Assembly (NCBI GenBank): GCA_045577615.1
Contig: JAZNIT010000041.1
Location: forward strand, 1 to 17,802
DNA from: RGIG2206 sp045577615
GTDB taxonomy: Bacteria > Bacillota > Clostridia > Oscillospirales > Acutalibacteraceae
Reading direction: 5' to 3'
DNA length: 17,802 bases
Within the stretch, counting starts at the first letter, position 1; each line of letters opens with the position of its first letter. Below the pieces are notes generated by a model, which worked only from the letters and a program-made list of their open reading frames with translations, made no database searches and was not told where the DNA came from. Shown here in pieces: positions 13,550-17,802 of this stretch. Both the position numbers and the translations under genes were made by a program.

Positions 13550-15793
13550 ATGCCTCCCAGAAAGAGCAAAAAACAAGCGGCTGAACAACAGCCCGAACCT
13601 ATAAATGCATATATCGCAGGCGGCGGCACGGTTGTAGAGCAGCAAATAACCGAAACTCTCGAAACCAACTATATGCCCTATGCGATGAGTGTTATCTTGT
13701 CCCGTGCATTGCCTGAGATTGACGGCTTCAAGCCATCTCACAGAAAATTGCTTTATACAATGTACCAGATGGGACTTCTTAAAAATGCAAAAACCAAATC
13801 GGCCAACATTGTTGGCCAGACAATGCGTCTTAACCCCCACGGTGACGCCGCCATTTACGAAACTATGGTGCGCCTTACCGAGGGCAACGAGGCTCTGCTT
13901 CACCCTTACGTAGAGTCAAAGGGTAATATGGGTAAAGCCTATTCCAGAGATATGGCCTACGCTGCCTCCCGTTATACCGAGGCCAAGCTTGCAGGCATTG
14001 CTGAGGAGCTTTTTAAGGATATCGACAAGGATACCGTCGATATGGTTGATAACTACGACGCTACAATGAAAGAGCCTACTCTCTTTCCTGTCAGCTTTCC
14101 TTCAATTCTTGTTAACAGCAACACAGGTATCGCTGTTGGTATGGCAAGCTCAATCTGCTCCTTCAACCTGGCAGAGGTGTGCCAGGCCACCATCGAATAC
14201 ATCAAGGACGACAGCATAAATGTTGCCGATTACATTATTGCTCCCGACTTTTCGGGCGGCGGTGAATTGCTTTACGACCGCGAGCAGATGGAAGCTATCT
14301 ACAACACCGGTCGCGGCAGTGTTAAGGTTCGTTCGGTTTATAATTACGACAAATCGGCCAACTGCATTGATATAACCGAGATTCCGCCTACAACAACGGT
14401 TGAGGCTATCATTGAAAAAATACTTGAGCTTGCAAAACTTAAAAAGATTACCGAAATCAATGATATTCGTGACGAAACCGACCGCAAGGGTCTTAAAATC
14501 ACCATTGACCTTAAGCGTGGCACCGATCCTGATAAGCTGATGCAAAAGCTTTTCAAGCTTACTCCTTTGCAGGACAGCTTTTCAGCCAACTTCAACGTGC
14601 TTATCGGTGGCTCTCCCCGAGTAATGGGCATAAAAGAAATCCTTGGCGAGTGGACTGCCTTCAGAGCCGAGTGTGTGCGCCGTCGAGTATACTTCACTCT
14701 TGCCAAGGATAAAGAGATATTCCATCGTCTTAAGGGCCTTGAAGCCATATTGCTTGATATTGATAAAGCGGTTAAAATTGTTCGCGAAACCGAAGAAGAA
14801 AAAGAGGTTGTGCCCAACTTGATGATCGGCTTCGGTATTGATGAAATTCAAGCCGAATACGTTGCCGAAATCAAGCTGCGCCACCTTAACAGAGAATATA
14901 TTGTTAAGCACCTCGAAGATATAAAGAGCCTTGAAGAAGAAATTGCCGAGCTTGAGGATATTCTTAACAGCCGTCGCCGAATCAAGTCTATTATTGTTAA
15001 AGAACTTGAGGGCATAATTAAAAAGTACAGTCAGGAGCGCAAAACCAAGATTGTTGCTGCTCCCTCTGCCGAAGCTGAGTTGGAGATTGACGAGGCTCCC
15101 GATTATCCCGTAACCTTCTTCTTTACACGCGAGGGCTATTTCAAAAAGGTTACTCCTCAATCCTTGCGTATGAGCGGCGAGCACAAGCTTAAAGAGAATG
15201 ACGAGGTTATCCTTACCATCGAGGCCAACAACCGTTCTCATCTGCTTTTCTTTACCAACAAGCATCAGGTCTATAAAGCGCGCGGCTTTGACTTCGACGA
15301 TACCAAGGTCAGCGTAATGGGTGACTTTGTAGCAGGCAAACTTGAGATGGAAAAGGACGAGCTTCCCATTTATATGGTAGTCACCGACGATTATGCAGGC
15401 AATATGCTTTTCTTCTTTGAAAACGGTCGTGTAAGTAAGGTCGAAATGTCTGCCTATCAAACCAAGACCAACCGCAAAAAGCTCATTAAGGCCTATTGCG
15501 ATAAATTCCCCATCACCGCCTTTGCATACGCCCATGAGGAAGGGGAGTACCTTATGCGTTCAACCAACGGCAGAATGGTGCTTTTGTCCTCTGTAATCCT
15601 TACTGCAAAATCCTCCAAGGATACCCAGGGCGTTGTTGTAATGACTCAAAAGCGCGGCCAGCGCCTTTGCGAGGCATCCAAGTACACCGAAGGCTTGCTT
15701 GACAAGCCTCATCGTTACCGTCCTCGCAGTCTGCCCAGCGCAGGACAGCTGCTTTCAGCAGAGGAGCGGGGAGAACAGCTTAAATTCGAATAA
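13550..15793 (+). CDS. parC: Type IIA topoisomerase DNA-cleaving subunit, divergent ParC/GyrA family
   Basis: The DNA breakage-rejoining subunit, partner of the preceding ATPase subunit. The 747 residues begin with a basic tail, then a winged-helix domain with Asn-Pro-His-Gly-Asp99-Ala-Ala-Ile-Tyr-Glu104 and the catalytic Arg141-Tyr142 in Ala-Ala-Ser-Arg-Tyr-Thr-Glu. A long coiled-coil region lies at about 425-495. From about 525 come beta-pinwheel repeats, fewer than in GyrA. A clear GyrA box (Gln-Arg-Arg-Gly-Gly-Lys-Gly) is not found; Gln-Lys-Arg-Gly-Gln-Arg near residue 700 is at best a degenerate copy. This favours a decatenase-like enzyme over true gyrase. The positions equal to E. coli GyrA Ser83 and Asp87 are Ala100 and Glu104. 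It starts 27 bases after the ATPase subunit gene, behind AGGAG at 13536-13540. Confidence 0.87.
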   Translation: MPPRKSKKQAAEQQPEPINAYIAGGGTVVEQQITETLETNYMPYAMSVILSRALPEIDGFKPSHRKLLYTMYQMGLLKNAKTKSANIVGQTMRLNPHGDAAIYETMVRLTEGNEALLHPYVESKGNMGKAYSRDMAYAASRYTEAKLAGIAEELFKDIDKDTVDMVDNYDATMKEPTLFPVSFPSILVNSNTGIAVGMASSICSFNLAEVCQATIEYIKDDSINVADYIIAPDFSGGGELLYDREQMEAIYNTGRGSVKVRSVYNYDKSANCIDITEIPPTTTVEAIIEKILELAKLKKITEINDIRDETDRKGLKITIDLKRGTDPDKLMQKLFKLTPLQDSFSANFNVLIGGSPRVMGIKEILGEWTAFRAECVRRRVYFTLAKDKEIFHRLKGLEAILLDIDKAVKIVRETEEEKEVVPNLMIGFGIDEIQAEYVAEIKLRHLNREYIVKHLEDIKSLEEEIAELEDILNSRRRIKSIIVKELEGIIKKYSQERKTKIVAAPSAEAELEIDEAPDYPVTFFFTREGYFKKVTPQSLRMSGEHKLKENDEVILTIEANNRSHLLFFTNKHQVYKARGFDFDDTKVSVMGDFVAGKLEMEKDELPIYMVVTDDYAGNMLFFFENGRVSKVEMSAYQTKTNRKKLIKAYCDKFPITAFAYAHEEGEYLMRSTNGRMVLLSSVILTAKSSKDTQGVVVMTQKRGQRLCEASKYTEGLLDKPHRYRPRSLPSAGQLLSAEERGEQLKFE

Positions 15794-15800
15794 ATACAAA

Positions 15801-15869
15801 CGGAGTCAACCATCAGGCTGACTCCGCAGAACGAACAGTGCAAACGCATATTTAATTCAATTCGTTCTG
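15801..15869 (+). terminator. Two tandem hairpins after the parC-like gene
   Basis: CGGAGTCA (15801-15808) pairs with TGACTCCG (15819-15826). Directly after it, CAGAACGAA (15827-15835) pairs with TTCGTTCTG (15861-15869). Both stems are perfect. Neither has a real T-run, so termination is likely from position, eight bases after the parC stop, but not proven by form. Confidence 0.5.
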
Positions 15870-15964
15870 ATTATATTGTGCCCATTGCCGCAAAAAACAT
15901 TCTTTATATTAAAAGTACAATTTTTGCCAAAATAAAAAAACTTGTCACTTTTTCAAATTTTATG

Positions 15965-15994
15965 TTGACAATCGGTGGGGTATAGTGTGATAAT
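15965..15994 (+). promoter_or_regulatory. Sigma-A promoter of the rsmD-coaD operon
   Basis: TTGACA at 15965-15970 and GATAAT at 15989-15994 are 18 bases apart. The rsmD start codon is 19 bases after the -10, with AGAGG at 15999-16003 as ribosome binding site, so the untranslated leader is very short. Confidence 0.7.
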
Positions 15995-16012
15995 AAATAG
16001 AGGCGATATTTT

Positions 16013-16552
16013 ATGAGAGTTATAACCGGCTCGGCTCGTGGGTGCCGCTTGCAAACCCTCGAAGGCAACGATGTGCGTCCTACAACCGAAAGAGTTAAAG
16101 AGGCAATGTTCAGCGCCATACAATTCGATATTGAGGGCAGGCGAGTGCTTGATTTGTTTGCCGGCTCCGGTCAATTGGGCATCGAGGCCTTGAGCAGAGG
16201 TGCCGAGAACGCCGTTTTTATTGACAACTCAAATAAATCTTTAGACGTTGTACGGCGCAATTTAACTGCCGCCCGTCTTGATGATAAGGCAAAGGTTATC
16301 AATACCGATTTTGCATCCTATCTGTCAATGACTCCCGACCGCTTCGATATCGTGTTTATTGACCCACCCTATAGTACGGGAATGGTTGAGCAGGCTCTCA
16401 GTCTTATCCCTCGCGTAATGAGTGAATATGGCATAATCATTTGCGAGCATCCCTGCGACGAGCAGTTGCCCGATTCGATTGACGGCTTTTCTATTCACAA
16501 GTTTTACAAATTCGGCAAATTGGCATTTTCCATTTACCGCCCATCAAAGTAA
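16013..16552 (+). CDS. rsmD: 16S rRNA (guanine(966)-N(2))-methyltransferase
   Basis: Methylates G966 of 16S rRNA with S-adenosylmethionine during assembly of the small ribosomal subunit. The 179 residues match the family length. Seen are the N-terminal Arg-Val-Ile-Thr-Gly-Ser-Ala-Arg-Gly, Arg-Pro-Thr-Thr-Glu-Arg-Val-Lys-Glu at 22-30, the SAM-binding Leu-Asp-Leu-Phe-Ala-Gly-Ser-Gly at 46-53 and the catalytic Asp117-Pro-Pro-Tyr. It is followed after 15 bases by coaD, the very common rsmD-coaD pair of Firmicutes, which supports both assignments. Confidence 0.95.
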   Translation: MRVITGSARGCRLQTLEGNDVRPTTERVKEAMFSAIQFDIEGRRVLDLFAGSGQLGIEALSRGAENAVFIDNSNKSLDVVRRNLTAARLDDKAKVINTDFASYLSMTPDRFDIVFIDPPYSTGMVEQALSLIPRVMSEYGIIICEHPCDEQLPDSIDGFSIHKFYKFGKLAFSIYRPSK

Positions 16553-16567
16553 TGGAGCAGTGATATT

Positions 16568-17065
16568 ATGAAAGAAGTTATAGCAGTATGTCCCGGTAGT
16601 TTTGACCCTATAACCGTGGGCCATCTTGATATTATAACTCGTGCGGCACATCAGTTTTCAAAGGTTGTTGTTGTCGCAATGTCTAACGATGCAAAGCATC
16701 CGGTGTTTAATCTTGAAGAGCGTAAAGCGTTGATTCAAAAATGTATTGATGCTGCAGGGCTCGATAACGTAACGGTCGACTCGTCAGACCTTCTTTTGGC
16801 CGACTATGTCCGTTCTGTGGGCGCCTCGGTTATTGTTAAGGGTCTGCGAGCAGTTACAGATTTTGAATACGAATTTCAGATGGCACTCACCAATAAAAAA
16901 CTATACCCCGACGCTGAAACCGTCTTTTTAACAACTCTTGCAGAAAACTTGTATTTAAGTTCAAGCCTTGTTAAGATGATTGCTTCACGCGGCGGTGATA
17001 TAAGTTCCTTTGTTCCCCCGGCAGTACACGACGATATAAAAAGCAGACTGAGCAAGAAAGGATGA
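16568..17065 (+). CDS. coaD: Phosphopantetheine adenylyltransferase
   Basis: Transfers AMP from ATP to 4'-phosphopantetheine, the next-to-last step of coenzyme A synthesis. The 165 residues fit the family. The nucleotidyltransferase motif is Pro-Gly-Ser-Phe-Asp-Pro-Ile-Thr16-Val-Gly-His19, followed by Lys91-Gly-Leu-Arg-Ala in the substrate site and Ser131-Ser-Ser-Leu-Val-Lys near the C terminus, the second nucleotide-binding element. GGAG at 16554-16557 is its ribosome binding site. Its stop is 8 bases before the preferred start of the next gene, so the three genes from rsmD on form one transcript. Confidence 0.96.
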   Translation: MKEVIAVCPGSFDPITVGHLDIITRAAHQFSKVVVVAMSNDAKHPVFNLEERKALIQKCIDAAGLDNVTVDSSDLLLADYVRSVGASVIVKGLRAVTDFEYEFQMALTNKKLYPDAETVFLTTLAENLYLSSSLVKMIASRGGDISSFVPPAVHDDIKSRLSKKG

Positions 17066-17073
17066 ATTATAAA

Positions 17074-17535
17074 ATGAATATGGAAGAATTGATTGATAAG
17101 TTGGCGGAAATGCTTGACAAAGGTATGCGTCTCCCCGGCGGTCGCGTAGTTGTTGACTTGGAAAAGATGCGTGCAGTTATTGACGATCTCAGCCTCAATA
17201 TGCCCCAAGAGGTTAAGCAGGCAAGAGGTATCGTTGCTGATTGTGTAAGCATTCGTGAGCAAGCTAAGAACGATGCAGAGGCTACTCTTCGCAATGCAGA
17301 AGAGCGTGCAAAGGCTATGATCGCTCAAGAAGAGATCACCAAGCTTGCACAGCAGCGCGCTAACGAAATCATTGCTAACGCACAGGCCAAGAGCCGTGAT
17401 ATGCGCAAGGCTGCTCAAGACTTTGTCGAAGAGCTTATGCGTCGCGCTGACGAAGAGCTTAGTGCAGACTTGGCAGAGCTTCGCAAGACCCGTGCAGCTC
17501 TCAAGCCCCAGGTTCCTCAGACTCCCGCAGAATAA
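17074..17535 (+). CDS. Coiled-coil protein of unknown function, often found after coaD
   Basis: A 153-residue soluble protein. Residues 1-45 hold an amphipathic helix and a Leu-Pro-Gly-Gly-Arg-Val-Val-Val-Asp stretch. From about 45 to 140 it is one long Ala-, Glu-, Arg- and Gln-rich helix, predicted coiled coil, like the stalk subunits b or E of rotary ATPases or DivIVA-type proteins. No membrane anchor is present, so it is not a normal F0 b subunit. Proteins of this shape often follow coaD in Clostridia and are often labelled ATPase without evidence, from general knowledge; I know of no proven role. The ATG at 17074 is preferred, since AAAGGA at 17057-17062 overlaps the earlier ATG at 17062; ATG 17080 is a third option. 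Confidence 0.75.
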   Translation: MNMEELIDKLAEMLDKGMRLPGGRVVVDLEKMRAVIDDLSLNMPQEVKQARGIVADCVSIREQAKNDAEATLRNAEERAKAMIAQEEITKLAQQRANEIIANAQAKSRDMRKAAQDFVEELMRRADEELSADLAELRKTRAALKPQVPQTPAE

Positions 17536-17587
17536 TTTAAAATCCCTTAGGGAGTTGTGATTAGGGACGAAATCGGTTTTGGAACCT

Positions 17588-17671
17588 AATTTTGCCTCAT
17601 CGTTTCGCCTTTGCCTTTGTAATACACAAAGTATTACTGCAGGCTTCAGGCATTACGAATGAAACAAAATT
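17588..17671. repeat. Imperfect inverted repeat with central hairpin
   Basis: AATTTTG at 17588-17594 mirrors CAAAATT at 17665-17671, and the bases just inside remain partly complementary (CTCAT-CG against CGAATGA). In the centre GTAATAC (17619-17625) and GTATTAC (17631-17637) form a perfect 7-pair hairpin. The whole 84 bases could fold as one long stem, like a small non-coding mobile element. An open frame runs through here from 17592, but it also crosses the following terminator and is not believed to be a gene. Confidence 0.4.
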
Positions 17672-17728
17672 ATTTGTTACAAAACAGCGAGCACCTAAAA
17701 CAGATGAATTTTTGATAGAACAAAAGGC

Positions 17729-17767
17729 AAAACACCGCAGTAACGCTGTCGCGTACTGCGGTGTTTT
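17729..17767. terminator. Strong two-way hairpin terminator
   Basis: AAAACACCGCAGTA (17729-17742) is perfectly complementary to TACTGCGGTGTTTT (17754-17767). The stem continues inside with CGC/GCG around TGTC. The A-run before and T-run after let it act in both directions. It probably ends the rsmD-coaD transcript, about 190 bases after the last gene, and also any gene arriving from the right. Confidence 0.82.
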
Positions 17768-17802
17768 AACGCATTAGTCTGCAAAAAGTCGCTGTTTTAG
17801 GC

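Noticed and set aside
14582..15535. Long minus-strand open frame (317 codons) inside the parC-like gene
   Set aside because: It is antisense to a clearly conserved topoisomerase gene, and its product resembles no family; it is a by-product of codon bias.
13550..15793. Naming the topoisomerase pair gyrB-gyrA
   Set aside because: No clear GyrA box and a shortened C-terminal domain; ParE/ParC-like is the safer label, although not proven.
17592..17777. Open frame of 61 codons near the right end
   Set aside because: It starts at TTG without a ribosome binding site, runs through the inverted repeat and the terminator, and has no recognisable protein pattern.

Overview
This window looks like a spore-forming Gram-positive of the Clostridia, most likely an Oscillospiraceae/Ruminococcaceae-type gut lineage. 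The basis is a Spo0A with its own 0A boxes, a PdaA-like spore-cortex deacetylase, the rsmD-coaD gene order, strong AGGAGG-type ribosome binding sites, sigma-A promoters and moderate GC in the core genes. The lineage is inferred from gene families; no 16S or tRNA gene is present.

Layout. Positions 1-2270 are AT-rich accessory DNA: the 3' part of an unrecognised gene, a predicted beta-propeller lipoprotein, and a small cysteine-containing lipoprotein with its own promoter. Positions 2270-2860 hold no intact gene. They contain a strong terminator, an array of three hairpins separated by CGATAT heptamers, a 28-codon fragment matching the catalytic-serine end of the sporulation protease SpoIVB, and a long perfect hairpin. 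Positions 2862-9351 form one operon for aromatic amino acids: consensus promoter, a Phe/Tyr-rich leader peptide with a terminator/antiterminator pair, then aroF, pheA (chorismate mutase-prephenate dehydratase), aroC, aroQ, aroA, tyrA and a GNAT acetyltransferase. It is followed by a start-less relic reading frame and a terminator. spo0A lies at 9734-10501, convergent with a pdaA-like lipoprotein gene on the minus strand. A divergent type IIA topoisomerase pair (parE-like, parC-like) fills 11534-15793. The end carries rsmD, coaD and a coiled-coil protein of unknown function as a tight operon, then structured non-coding DNA with an inverted repeat and a strong hairpin terminator.

How the genes work together. 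The aro operon covers DAHP formation, the third step (3-dehydroquinase), the last two steps to chorismate, and both the Phe and Tyr branches. aroB, aroE and aroK are absent and must lie elsewhere. The leader encodes seven aromatic residues in eight codons (F F Y S F Y Y F). A 13-nt segment just downstream can pair with the 5' arm of the terminator. This is the layout of ribosome-mediated attenuation that senses charged tRNA-Phe and tRNA-Tyr together, and it is the most interesting system in the window. The second point of interest is the SpoIVB tail fragment joined to a hairpin array, about 7 kb upstream of spo0A, the gene that normally follows spoIVB. All functional statements come from reading the sequence and from family knowledge; no database search was run.
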